37,420 nt of DNA, taken from contig JAKBAR010000009.1 in the NCBI GenBank assembly GCA_021808925.1, positions 1 through 37,420 of the forward strand. Direction: 5' to 3'. Shown here one piece after another: positions 16,983 through 24,661 of the stretch. The notes under the pieces were generated by a model that saw nothing but the letters and a program-made list of their open reading frames with translations, did no database searches and had not been told where the DNA came from. This stretch comes from Pseudomonadota bacterium (lineage in GTDB: Bacteria; Pseudomonadota; Alphaproteobacteria; Paracaedibacterales; JAKBAR01). How positions within the stretch are numbered: position 1 is the stretch's first letter; every line of letters starts with the position of its first letter. A program made the translations under genes and the position numbers.

Positions 16983-17747
16983 TTAAGCTTCTTCTGCTTT
17001 TTCAGCGATTGTTTCCGCTGGCACATGCGCAGAGGCCCCAATATCAATACCTGCACTGATCATTTCTTTTTGAAGACCATCAAGGACAGCCTCAGCAATC
17101 AAATCGCAGTAAAGCTCAATAGAGCGCATGGCATCATCGTTGCCGGGCACAGGGAAATGCACATCGTCAGGGGAAGAGTTGCTATCAAGAATAGCAATCA
17201 CAGGAATACCAAGGCGCTTAGCTTCTTGAATCGCAATCATTTCTTTGTTTGTATCAATCACGAAAAGAATATCAGGAAGACCACCCATCTCGCGAATACC
17301 GCCAAGGGCAAACTCAAGCTTTTGATAATCGCGTTCCATGTTGAGAATTTCTTTTTTTGTCATACGACCGGGCTGTTCACGGAGCTTATCCATTTCCTTC
17401 ATACGCTTAATGGATTGATTCACCGTTTTCCAATTCGTCAGCGTACCACCGAGCCAGCGATGATTAATATAATACTGACCACAGCGTGCTGCTGCTTCTT
17501 TAACTTTGCCAGACGCTTGCGCTTTTGTGCCTACGAAAAGAACGCGCCCCCCAGAGGATACGACGTCACGTACCGCCGTAAGCGCCTTGTGCAACATTGG
17601 CACTGTTTGCTCAAGGTCAAGAATATGAATACCATTGCGCACACCAAAAATATAAGGATTCATCTTAGGATTCCAGCGACGTGTATGGTGACCGTAGTGA
17701 ACGCCTGCTTCAAGAAGCTGACGCATTGAAAATGTTGGCATAGCCAT
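16983..17747 (-). CDS. rpsB: 30S ribosomal protein S2
   Basis: S2 binds the back of the 30S subunit and helps recruit S1. The N-terminal [49 protein letters not shown] and [13 protein letters not shown] blocks are diagnostic. The ATG at 17747 is chosen because a GGAG motif lies 8 bases upstream and it gives the normal S2 N-terminus; upstream in-frame codons starting from a TTG at 17792 are unlikely to be translated. A strong promoter lies about 160 bases upstream, leaving a leader of about 150 bases where S2 autoregulation could act. Confidence 0.96.
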   Translation of the reverse strand: MAMPTFSMRQLLEAGVHYGHHTRRWNPKMNPYIFGVRNGIHILDLEQTVPMLHKALTAVRDVVSSGGRVLFVGTKAQASGKVKEAAARCGQYYINHRWLGGTLTNWKTVNQSIKRMKEMDKLREQPGRMTKKEILNMERDYQKLEFALGGIREMGGLPDILFVIDTNKEMIAIQEAKRLGIPVIAILDSNSSPDDVHFPVPGNDDAMRSIELYCDLIAEAVLDGLQKEMISAGIDIGASAHVPAETIAEKAEEA

Positions 17748-17906
17748 AATAAATACTCCAAAATTAATGTTTTTCCGGTTAAACCTCCGCAAAGTGTGAG
17801 CCCCCCATCAAAAGTTGAAGAGCACCGGATGGTTTGCCTTGCCTTTCCCTCAAAAAATCAATAAGGTACAACAAAGCGAGCCGACTTTGCGTGCGGATTC
17901 CTGATG

Positions 17907-17935
17907 ACTATACAGAAATTCCCTCGTGGTTTCAA
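17907..17935 (-). promoter_or_regulatory. Sigma70-type promoter of rpsB-tsf
   Basis: On the minus strand TTGAAA and TATAGT are separated by exactly 17 bases, close to the ideal sigma70 arrangement. Transcription would start near 17900, giving a leader of about 150 bases before rpsB. Confidence 0.7.
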
Positions 17936-17995
17936 GGTGAATGCGCATAAATTAAGGATGATAACGACTATTTAACGCAGCAAAAACAATCAAAG

Positions 17996-18127
17996 ATGTG
18001 TTTTCGAATGAGCTTATTCAGGCAATTTGGGGTGGTTTCCTTTGATGAGGCGGCTCTTAAAAATGAACTCAAGGAACTTTCATCACAATTTCTTGTGGTT
18101 AATATTGAGGGTGTTTTACAAGCCTAA
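17996..18127 (+). CDS. Possible small protein upstream of ruvX (43 aa)
   Basis: A short open frame, too small for a default gene call, ends 50 bases before ruvX. Its codons read sensibly from ATG 17996 or ATG 18008: SLFRQFGVVSFDEAALK, then an amphipathic Leu-rich part, then NIEGVLQA and a stop. The frame stays open upstream to 17951 without a start codon. It may be a genuine small protein, or the 3' remnant of a decayed gene. No good ribosome site is visible. The rest of 17748-18177 holds the rpsB promoter and leader. Confidence 0.3.
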   Translation: MCFRMSLFRQFGVVSFDEAALKNELKELSSQFLVVNIEGVLQA

Positions 18128-18177
18128 TACAGCCCTTATGATTTAAAAAAAAACTTAGTATAAAAAAAAGTGAGACA

Positions 18178-18660
18178 ATGACGACCTACTTTAATCTTCA
18201 ACATTATTTTGAGAACAACCCTTTGAAAAAAGGGCGCATCCTCGGCCTTGATGTTGGGGATAAATACATTGGAATGAGTCTTTCCGATGAACGCATGGTG
18301 ATTGCATCCCCCTTTGAGGGCTATCAACGCAAAAGTTTTCAAAAAGACAGTGACTATTTTGTTAAGACAGTTAGGGACTATGCCATACAATTTATTATTG
18401 TAGGGCTCCCTCTTAATCTTGATGGCACAATGAGCACAAAAGCAAAGAACATTGTAGCCTTTATTGAGCGCATTGAAAACGTTGTCGGCGTGGATTTTGT
18501 GTTTTGGGACGAACGTTTTTCCACCATGGCCGTGGAACGAGCCATGCTTCAACAGGATATGAGCCGCAAAAAACGAGAAAATAATATCGATAAACTTGCG
18601 GCTACTTATATTCTCCAAGGTGCTTTGGATTTTATAAAAAACAGAATCTCCACCACATAG
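18178..18660 (+). CDS. ruvX: RuvX/YqgF family Holliday-junction resolvase-like nuclease
   Basis: RNase H-fold protein implicated in pre-16S rRNA processing (YqgF) and proposed as a Holliday-junction resolvase. The catalytic motifs are present: ILGLDVGDKYIGMSLSD (first Asp), FIIVGLPLNLDGTMS, FWDERFSTMAVERAML (DER-ST) and NIDKLAATYILQGALD (final Asp). At 160 aa it is slightly longer than average owing to an 18-residue N-terminal lead-in. It is convergent with hemH, 25 bases away. A long antisense frame of about the same extent is a shadow. Confidence 0.92.
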   Translation: MTTYFNLQHYFENNPLKKGRILGLDVGDKYIGMSLSDERMVIASPFEGYQRKSFQKDSDYFVKTVRDYAIQFIIVGLPLNLDGTMSTKAKNIVAFIERIENVVGVDFVFWDERFSTMAVERAMLQQDMSRKKRENNIDKLAATYILQGALDFIKNRISTT

Positions 18661-18685
18661 TTTTTAATACAAGCACAGCAAAAAA

Positions 18686-19684
18686 TTACATACAACCACA
18701 CTCCTTGAAGGATGGAGGACACAAACGCTTTTGAGGGGTATTCTCCACGAGCTCCAAAACGCTCTCCGCCAAAGAATCAATAAACAACCGATCCGTCCCA
18801 AGAGCCTCTACGCGCGAATAATGACAAAGGCTCAGTTCCTTTGCACGATCTTTATACTGAATATCAAGCTCGACCAGCGTCTCGGAGTGATCGGAAACAA
18901 AGCTAATAGGAACAACCACAGCTCCGAGATTACTTTTTTGACAAAGGTGTAAAGCCTCATCAATGGTCGGACTTAGCCATTTTTTAGGTCCCACACGGCT
19001 TTGATAGCATATTTGATAGGGAATAGACGCAAGCAACGGATCATGCATAATCGCATTAACTGTTGCCTCGACTTGAAACGCATAAGGATCACCACTTTCC
19101 ACAATATCAAGGGGAATGCCATGCGCAGAAAATAATAATTTTAAGGGAGCTTTGATGGTTTTTATGTGATTCGCAATAAGCTGCTGATGCGCTTTTATAA
19201 AATGCTCATTCAGTGGATAACAGCATTTCTTTTGTGTAATCGACAAAAGATCTTTCGCATATTTATCCCACTCATGAAAAGAGCTCTTCGTCGTTGTTGT
19301 GGAAAACTGAGGATAAAGTGGCAAAAGAATAATCGCATCTGGCTTAGAATCACGCACAGCCCTAACGACTTCTTTCGTGAATGGTGGAGCATAACGCATA
19401 CACATAAAAACCTTCGCCTGGAGCCCTTTTTCAACTAAATTTTCCTCCAAAGCCAAAGCTTGTGCTTTTGTCTTTTCGTTCAACGGAGATCCTCCACCGA
19501 TCTGGCGGTAGATAGCTTTGGCTTTTTGCGTGCGCAGTGTACTGATAAGAAAGGCAAGTGGATAGCGAAGAAGCGCTGGAAGACGGATAATGTGCGGATC
19601 TTTAAAAAGATTCCACAAAAAAGGCCTCACGGCTTTTTGGTTTAAAGGGCCCCCAAGATTAAAAAGAACAACGGCTATCTTCAT
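18686..19684 (-). CDS. hemH: Ferrochelatase, probably with a [2Fe-2S] cluster
   Basis: Inserts Fe2+ into protoporphyrin IX, the last step of protoheme synthesis. VVLFNLGGP at the N-terminus, RYAPPF, LYPQFSTTTT, LFSAHGIP (active-site His), CYQSRVGPKKWLSP and FVSDHSETLVELD (active-site Glu) are conserved. The start at 19684 puts VVLFNLGGP at the N-terminus as in homologues; an ATG 13 codons earlier (19723) is possible. The C-terminus ends in C-x6-C-x-C (residues 322, 329, 331) and Cys154/155 lies mid-protein. This is the ligand pattern known for [2Fe-2S] ferrochelatases such as that of Caulobacter. hemE lies about 0.7 kb further on, on the same strand. Confidence 0.93.
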   Translation of the reverse strand: MKIAVVLFNLGGPLNQKAVRPFLWNLFKDPHIIRLPALLRYPLAFLISTLRTQKAKAIYRQIGGGSPLNEKTKAQALALEENLVEKGLQAKVFMCMRYAPPFTKEVVRAVRDSKPDAIILLPLYPQFSTTTTKSSFHEWDKYAKDLLSITQKKCCYPLNEHFIKAHQQLIANHIKTIKAPLKLLFSAHGIPLDIVESGDPYAFQVEATVNAIMHDPLLASIPYQICYQSRVGPKKWLSPTIDEALHLCQKSNLGAVVVPISFVSDHSETLVELDIQYKDRAKELSLCHYSRVEALGTDRLFIDSLAESVLELVENTPQKRLCPPSFKECGCM

Positions 19685-19847
19685 TTGTAAATTTTTAAAA
19701 AAATTAAAACTGATTTTAGTCATCCTAAAGGAATTTCAGAAAAAAATCCTAAGTATTCTTTGCATTTTTCTCTCACACGTTAATACTTTGTTAATATTTT
19801 CCTGATCTAATAGCAAAGTTGGGACACTTCATAAAAGGGATACTAAA

Positions 19848-20420
19848 ATGCTCAAGATCATCACACTTTCAACGCTTTTTTTGTCAAGTATAGCAACAGT
19901 AAATGCTATGACAAACATGGGAAAAACCAATGATGAGTACCAAGAGTTTTTAAATGAAAAAAAGAAAAAAGAAAAAACAATAATAGCAAACAAGAAATAC
20001 CCAAGCCATAGCGAGGCTCTTATTTTAGATGAAAAAACAACAATGTTTCCTGAAAAACAAAATGCTCTTTTTGCAAGCTATGATCAAAATAATTCCTTTG
20101 GCAAAATCCCCGGAAGCGTAAAGGATTTAAAAATAGAAAAACAAGAAAATTCTCTTATCAAGTGTCTTTTTACAACAACAGAGGATGATTCTTTTGAGGC
20201 TAAAAATATTGATCTGACATACACAAGCGGTGCATCCCTTAAGTTCTACAACACAAAAGATGAGAATATTATTCTTTGCTTGCGCTATGTTATAAGCTAT
20301 GGCAACACGATCGCTAAGGAAAATAGCAATCCGACCATTACTTATGGTGATTTTTGTGAAAAGATTGGTGAGTATCTCGGTCTTGAGCTAAAAGTGGCAT
20401 CTTATAGCTTAAAAAACTAA
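19848..20420 (+). CDS. Secreted protein of unknown function
   Basis: A 190-aa product with a textbook signal peptide (MLKIITLSTLFLSSIATVNA, cleavage expected after VNA). A Lys/Glu-rich linker follows (NEKKKKEKTIIANKK), then a probably globular beta-rich domain with two Cys (IKCLFTTTEDDS, IILCLRYVISYGN) and a late third Cys. I recognise no family. It is preceded by an AAAGGG ribosome site. Its TAA shares the tetranucleotide CTAA with the TAG of the convergent hemE, so the two genes overlap by four bases. Context says nothing about function beyond export. Confidence 0.7.
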   Translation: MLKIITLSTLFLSSIATVNAMTNMGKTNDEYQEFLNEKKKKEKTIIANKKYPSHSEALILDEKTTMFPEKQNALFASYDQNNSFGKIPGSVKDLKIEKQENSLIKCLFTTTEDDSFEAKNIDLTYTSGASLKFYNTKDENIILCLRYVISYGNTIAKENSNPTITYGDFCEKIGEYLGLELKVASYSLKN

Positions 20421-21439
20421 CCCCCCCTCACACAACGGATAAGCCTCGTCAGATTCTCCGGCGGGGTTTCCTTGATGATACCATGCCCAAGGTTGAAAAC
20501 AAAAGGACGCTCAGCCATATGGCTGCATATCTTTTTTGCCGCTATCTCCATCGCTTCATCGCCCTGGAGGAGGAGCTCAGGGTCAAGATTTCCCTGAAGT
20601 GGTAAAGTTGTATGGGGGGTAATATCGGCAAAATCAACACCTTGCCAAAGGCCAAGAGCTATGGGCACATCAGGCAGATGCTCCTCTACCGCTCTCGCAA
20701 TAGCCACGGAGAGAGACGCCTCACCACGACTATAATAAACAATCGGCGTGCTTGGGAAATCTTGGTGAATCGCTTTTGCAATCTTAATAAACGGATTGAT
20801 TAAAAGGCGCTCTCTATCCTCTGCTGGTGCTTTAATGGCCCAGGAATCAAAAAGTTGCACAACATCTGCACCGGCTTTGATTTGATTTTTTAAATGAAGA
20901 GTAACCTTATGTGTGAGAAGATCTAAAAGAACATCAAAATCTTTGTCACTGCAGTGATTGATAATCTTAGAAAAATGTTCGCTTTTCCCTTCTTCGATCA
21001 TGTAACAAGCCAGCGTCCAAGGCGTTCCAGCAAACCCGAAAAGGGCTTTATCTTTTGAAAGCTTAGCACGGGTTTGAGAAATGGCTTCGTACACAGGGGC
21101 GAGATCGATGGAAAAAGAATCGTCGTCAACATCCACGTAATTTTTAATTTTATACTTTTCAAGGACAGGGCCGTGATTTTTTTTAAAACTTACACGTTGA
21201 CCCAGCGCATCAGGAATCACAAGGATGTCTGAAAAAATAATTGCCGCATCTAAATCAAAACGGGTTATAGGCTGTAGTGTTACCTCCGTTGCTTCCTTAG
21301 GGGAGTAGCAAAAAGCCATGAAATCACTAAAATTATGACGGATTGCTTGATATTCGGGAAGGTAACGCCCTGCTTGGCGCATAAACCATAGGGGAAGGCG
21401 CGCTGTCTTTTTTCCAAGGAGGGTTTCTCGAACGATCAT
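20417..21439 (-). CDS. hemE: Uroporphyrinogen decarboxylase
   Basis: Decarboxylates the four acetate arms of uroporphyrinogen III to give coproporphyrinogen III in heme synthesis. The RLPLWFMRQAGRYLPEYQAIR signature (substrate-binding Arg residues), AAIIFSDILVIPDALGQ (catalytic Asp), GFAGTPWTLACYMIEE and FNLGHGI near the end identify it. Length 340 aa is normal. Its 5' end borders the DnaA-box cluster, the arrangement described for the Caulobacter origin and used to locate origins in other Alphaproteobacteria. Confidence 0.96.
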   Translation of the reverse strand: MIVRETLLGKKTARLPLWFMRQAGRYLPEYQAIRHNFSDFMAFCYSPKEATEVTLQPITRFDLDAAIIFSDILVIPDALGQRVSFKKNHGPVLEKYKIKNYVDVDDDSFSIDLAPVYEAISQTRAKLSKDKALFGFAGTPWTLACYMIEEGKSEHFSKIINHCSDKDFDVLLDLLTHKVTLHLKNQIKAGADVVQLFDSWAIKAPAEDRERLLINPFIKIAKAIHQDFPSTPIVYYSRGEASLSVAIARAVEEHLPDVPIALGLWQGVDFADITPHTTLPLQGNLDPELLLQGDEAMEIAAKKICSHMAERPFVFNLGHGIIKETPPENLTRLIRCVRGG

Positions 21440-21770
21440 GTTTCTTACTATAATATAAATATTTATTTAAAAAAATGTTTTTGTGGTAGTTGGCCTTGTG
21501 AATTCTGTGGATAAAAAAGTTCATAGCCATTTATCCACAACGGAAAATTTATCCACAAGAGCGCCACTTGCTTTGAAAAAGCTTATATTTTTGAAGGATA
21601 TTCTTGGGGATAAAAAAAGAATAAAGAGGTGTGGGGGAAAAACTATTAACAATGAAAAAAGAACGTGGCAAAAGGGAGCGGTGTGTGGGGATAATTTTTC
21701 TAATTTTCTGCCCACACTTTTGTCCACAGACCTTTGAAGAGGTTTTTCACAGGGTTTGTGAGGTTGAAAA
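21440..21770. other. oriC: Chromosomal replication origin (oriC)
   Basis: This gene-free stretch holds three perfect DnaA boxes: TTATCCACA at 21531-21539 and 21549-21557, and its complement at 21506-21514. It also holds three one-mismatch boxes: TGGGGATAA at 21605-21613 and 21686-21694, and TTGTCCACA at 21720-21728. An AT-only block at 21449-21467, next to hemE, could be the unwinding element. A further imperfect TTTTTCACA lies near 21743. The position beside hemE, the nearby parAB/parS and the change of gene direction support an origin. IHF or CtrA sites were not evident. Exact borders are uncertain. Confidence 0.88.
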
Positions 21771-21772
21771 GC

Positions 21773-22113
21773 TTAATTGTTATCCTTGAGCTGTTTTTTG
21801 AGGTCTTGGATCTCATTATGTATTTGGTTAATTATTTCATCGAGCCCATCTACCTCCCTTGGCCCTTGAATCCGTCCGCCCTTTATCTTGAGCCTTCTAT
21901 CGTCACTATACAAACTTAGTGTTTTACTCCACAGGGAGTTTCGGTCTTTTTTGAGCTTTTCAATTTTTTCATCAGGAGAAAGCTCTTCAGTTTTCTCAAA
22001 GTTGGTTGAGAGATTTTTGTTGTTGTTAGTCTCATTATCACTGTTGATTTCATCACTACTCAGCGCAAGTGTTGTTGTGAACAAGTAGGCAGGGTATAAA
22101 ATAATTTTTTCAT
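21773..22113 (-). pseudogene. Small secreted protein gene with a one-base frameshift in its signal peptide
   Basis: The open frame (from a TTG at 22084) encodes about 103 residues: a hydrophobic LFTTTLALSS end of a signal peptide, an acidic Asn/Asp/Glu-rich linker, a charged helix (DEKIEKLKKDRNSLW) and a C-terminal amphipathic helix (DEIINQIHNEIQDLKKQL). The best start, ATG at 22113 with AGGTG upstream, is one base out of phase. Adding one A to the six-A run at 22105-22110 would join them into MKKIILYPAYLFTTTLALSS, a perfect signal peptide. So it is a sequencing error, a recent pseudogene, or a gene that depends on slippage. It follows mgtC by about 40 bases on the same strand. Confidence 0.55.
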
Positions 22114-22153
22114 TGTGATTAGCACCTTTGGTGTATATAGAATGATTAGTGGT

Positions 22154-22852
22154 CTAACGCTCTGCGCTGCTTCCAAGCATGCTCCATTGAACGGACTGAA
22201 TATCAGGATCAAGGACAAGATCTTCCACAACTTGCTCGATGCTTTGGTCGCGCGATCCTTTTGTTTTAAAGACACAGCGCAAAGTCACATCCTTGTCATC
22301 CATCATAATAATCTGCATTTGCTTGAGGGAAAAATGCCTGTGGCGCATGCGTTTAATGAGCGTTTCCCGCACATCACGGTTGTGATTCATCTCGCAAACG
22401 ATATCAATCGAGTAGAGGACATCTGCATCAATTGCAACGACAGATCGCCTTTCCATGTAAAGCTCAACCCGCCTGAGAAGTGTATTCGTGAGAATGATAA
22501 AAAAAGTAAAAATAAAGGCTTTGAGGTGTAAACCAACGCCACAAAAGACACCAAGAGCGCCTCCACACCAAAGCGTTGCTGCTGTGTTGAGTCCGTGGAT
22601 GTTAAAGCCTTCTCGCATAATAGAGCCAGCGCCTAAAAACCCAATACCGGAGACAATTTGTGCAACAACGCGGGACACACTTTCTCCTTCGACGAATTCA
22701 ACGCCAAAAATTGTGAAAGCAGTGGAGCCAAGAGAGACAAGCATGTTTGTTCGAAGGCCCGCTGTGCGTTGATGAAACTGCCTCTCAAATCCTACGAGGG
22801 AGCTTAGAATAAGGGCAGATAAAAGCCTTAGAAATGTTTCTTCCCAATGCAT
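22154..22852 (-). CDS. mgtC: MgtC/SapB family inner-membrane protein
   Basis: MgtC-type membrane protein; in several intracellular pathogens MgtC supports survival in macrophages and growth at low Mg2+. The hydrophobic N-terminal domain (residues 1-130, about four membrane segments) contains the signature SSLVGFERQFHQRTAGLRTNMLV and VSGIGFLGAGSIMREG. It is followed by GLNTAATLWCGGALGVFCGVG. The C-terminal 90 residues look like the ACT-like cytoplasmic domain of longer MgtC proteins. Length 232 aa matches this long form. It may be co-transcribed with the small secreted-protein gene just downstream. True MgtC versus a general SapB paralogue cannot be decided here. Confidence 0.85.
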   Translation of the reverse strand: MHWEETFLRLLSALILSSLVGFERQFHQRTAGLRTNMLVSLGSTAFTIFGVEFVEGESVSRVVAQIVSGIGFLGAGSIMREGFNIHGLNTAATLWCGGALGVFCGVGLHLKAFIFTFFIILTNTLLRRVELYMERRSVVAIDADVLYSIDIVCEMNHNRDVRETLIKRMRHRHFSLKQMQIIMMDDKDVTLRCVFKTKGSRDQSIEQVVEDLVLDPDIQSVQWSMLGSSAER

Positions 22853-22961
22853 TTAGAAAAAATTATAAAAGACCTTTAATTGTATTTTACATAAAAGGAA
22901 GTTAACAAAATCTTAAAAAAAGGGGAGCGATTCACTTTTTAAAGTGTATACGTGTTTAAAA

Positions 22962-23717
22962 TTAATCTTTGAAAAGAGGTGTTGTTTTGCTGAGAAAGGC
23001 AGTCATTCCCTCATGAGCATCTTTGCGCAAAAAAAGATTTTTAAAAGCTTCGCGTTCCTTTTGAAGATGATGCGTGTGAGGGGTATTACTATCGTAAAGA
23101 TTTTTGAGAATTCTTTTGATGGATTGAATCGCGGGTCCTGACAAAGCTTCAATTTTTTTTGCGATATCAAAGGCTTTTGAAAGAAGCTCATCGGGTTTAA
23201 CAATAGTATTCACAAGGCCCCATTCATAGGCTTTTTGCGCACTTATAATTTCACCTGTGGCACACATTTCAAAACTTCTATGATAACCAATAAGCTCTGT
23301 AAGGCGCAGTGTTCCACCGCATCCAGGAAGAAGGGCAAGCTTAATTTCCGGCTGCCCCATAAGGGCTCTGTCTGTTGCAATGAGAATATCCCCCATCATG
23401 GCAATTTCAAGACCTCCTCCCAAAACATAACCATCGAGCGCCATAATAATAGGTTTAGAGAGGGTTGATACAACCTCCCAGGGTGCTAGCCAAAGATCAA
23501 TTGCATTGGGATCAAGGGATATAAGCTCGTCAATGGCGGCGCCTACACAAAAAGCTTTGGGATTCTCAGAGGAAACAACAATGACCTTGCAGTGCTTGTC
23601 ACTATCGGCCTCTTTAAGGTGCTCTGCAAGCTTAAGAGAAAAGCTTTGGCTGAGTTTGTTCACACTGCTTTGAAGGAGAATATGAATGGTGCCTTCTTTT
23701 CTATAGCTGGATATCAT
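22962..23717 (-). CDS. Enoyl-CoA hydratase/isomerase family protein
   Basis: Crotonase-fold enzyme of 251 aa. The oxyanion-hole region is AFCVGAAIDEL and ALDGYVLGGGLEIAMMGD. Both catalytic Glu of true hydratases appear to be present, one in GGGLEIAMMGD and one in GQPEIKLALLPGCGGTLRL, so hydration of trans-2-enoyl-CoA in fatty-acid oxidation is a fair guess. No other beta-oxidation genes lie nearby. It is transcribed toward the origin, against the general direction of the right arm. Confidence 0.85.
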   Translation of the reverse strand: MISSYRKEGTIHILLQSSVNKLSQSFSLKLAEHLKEADSDKHCKVIVVSSENPKAFCVGAAIDELISLDPNAIDLWLAPWEVVSTLSKPIIMALDGYVLGGGLEIAMMGDILIATDRALMGQPEIKLALLPGCGGTLRLTELIGYHRSFEMCATGEIISAQKAYEWGLVNTIVKPDELLSKAFDIAKKIEALSGPAIQSIKRILKNLYDSNTPHTHHLQKEREAFKNLFLRKDAHEGMTAFLSKTTPLFKD

Positions 23718-23785
23718 GGGGTGACAAGCCTTCTAAAATATCTTAAGTTTGATTAGATCATTTTTTCCACATCTCCAAAAGCCCC

Positions 23786-24661
23786 TTGATAAAGCATCAT
23801 CACAATTATTTGAATAGTTTAGCTACAAAGAGTGCCATCATTGTGGCAGGGGTTTTGGTTATTTTAAAATCTATTGCCTGGGGAATGACAAATGCGCTCA
23901 GTCTTCAAGCGTCGCTCATTGATTCTTTGCTTGATGTGGGGGCGTCTGTTATTAATTTTTTTGCGATTAAACATGCGGCTCGTCCAGCCGATAAAGAACA
24001 TCGGTTTGGTCACGGAAAGCTTGAGGCGATTGCGTCGCTAGGCCAGTCTATTTTTATTGCAGCGTCAGCCTTGTGGCTAATTATTGATTGCTTAAGGAGG
24101 TTGTATCGTCCTGAGCCCCTTGAGCACAATAGTGTTGGAACGGTTGTTATTATTATTGCTGTTTTTTTAACGCTTGGCCTTGTTTTATTTCAACGCTATG
24201 TCTACAAAAAAACACATTCTTTAGCCGTTAAAGCAGACTCTCTTCATTATCAAACGGATTTTTTAACCAATCTTGCGGTTCTTATCTCTCTTAATCTCAG
24301 TGTTTCATTTTTAGATAGCCTTATCGGCGGAGGAATTGCTATTTATATTGGCATCACTTCTTGGACTATTTTTAGGCATGCTCTTGATCAGCTCATGGAC
24401 AGAGAGCTTCCCTTAGATGAAGTGGATCGCATCGAGGAAATTGTGTGCAGTGTCCCAAGAGTAATAGGGGTTCATGATTTGCGTACGCGAATGTCTGGAT
24501 ATACGCAGTTTATTCAAATGCATCTGGATATGGATCCGAATATCACTCTTTTGGAGGCGCATGGCATTGCTCTAGAGGCAACGCGTCAGCTAAAAATAGA
24601 ATTTCCTAAGGCAGAGATTTTGATTCATCAGGATCCTTTTGGCTTTGATAATGATCATTAA
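23786..24661 (+). CDS. Cation diffusion facilitator (FieF-like Zn/Fe/Cd efflux)
   Basis: Proton-coupled divalent metal exporter of the inner membrane. The membrane part (about residues 15-210, six segments) carries the FieF-type tetrahedral site: LIDSLLDVG (two Asp four apart) and ADSLHYQTDFLTN (His and Asp). The histidine motif HRFGHGKLEA lies between helices 2 and 3. The C-terminal 80 residues form the metallochaperone-like domain (HDLRTRMSGYTQFIQMHLDMD ... ILIHQDP). Length 291 aa is normal. Its TAA is followed without any gap by the ATG of ntrY, suggesting a shared transcript. Confidence 0.9.
   Translation: MIKHHHNYLNSLATKSAIIVAGVLVILKSIAWGMTNALSLQASLIDSLLDVGASVINFFAIKHAARPADKEHRFGHGKLEAIASLGQSIFIAASALWLIIDCLRRLYRPEPLEHNSVGTVVIIIAVFLTLGLVLFQRYVYKKTHSLAVKADSLHYQTDFLTNLAVLISLNLSVSFLDSLIGGGIAIYIGITSWTIFRHALDQLMDRELPLDEVDRIEEIVCSVPRVIGVHDLRTRMSGYTQFIQMHLDMDPNITLLEAHGIALEATRQLKIEFPKAEILIHQDPFGFDNDH

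Noticed and set aside
17025-17729. A 234-codon open frame antisense to rpsB
   Set aside because: It lies wholly inside rpsB on the other strand, is rich in His, Asn and Arg as expected for a shadow, and matches no family.
18136-18618. A 160-codon minus-strand frame opposite ruvX
   Set aside because: ruvX has all its catalytic motifs on the plus strand; the opposite frame is low in structure and is a shadow.
22060-22275. A 71-codon minus-strand frame ahead of the frameshifted secreted gene
   Set aside because: Most of it overlaps mgtC out of frame. Only its last 17 codons matter, as the displaced signal-peptide start described above.
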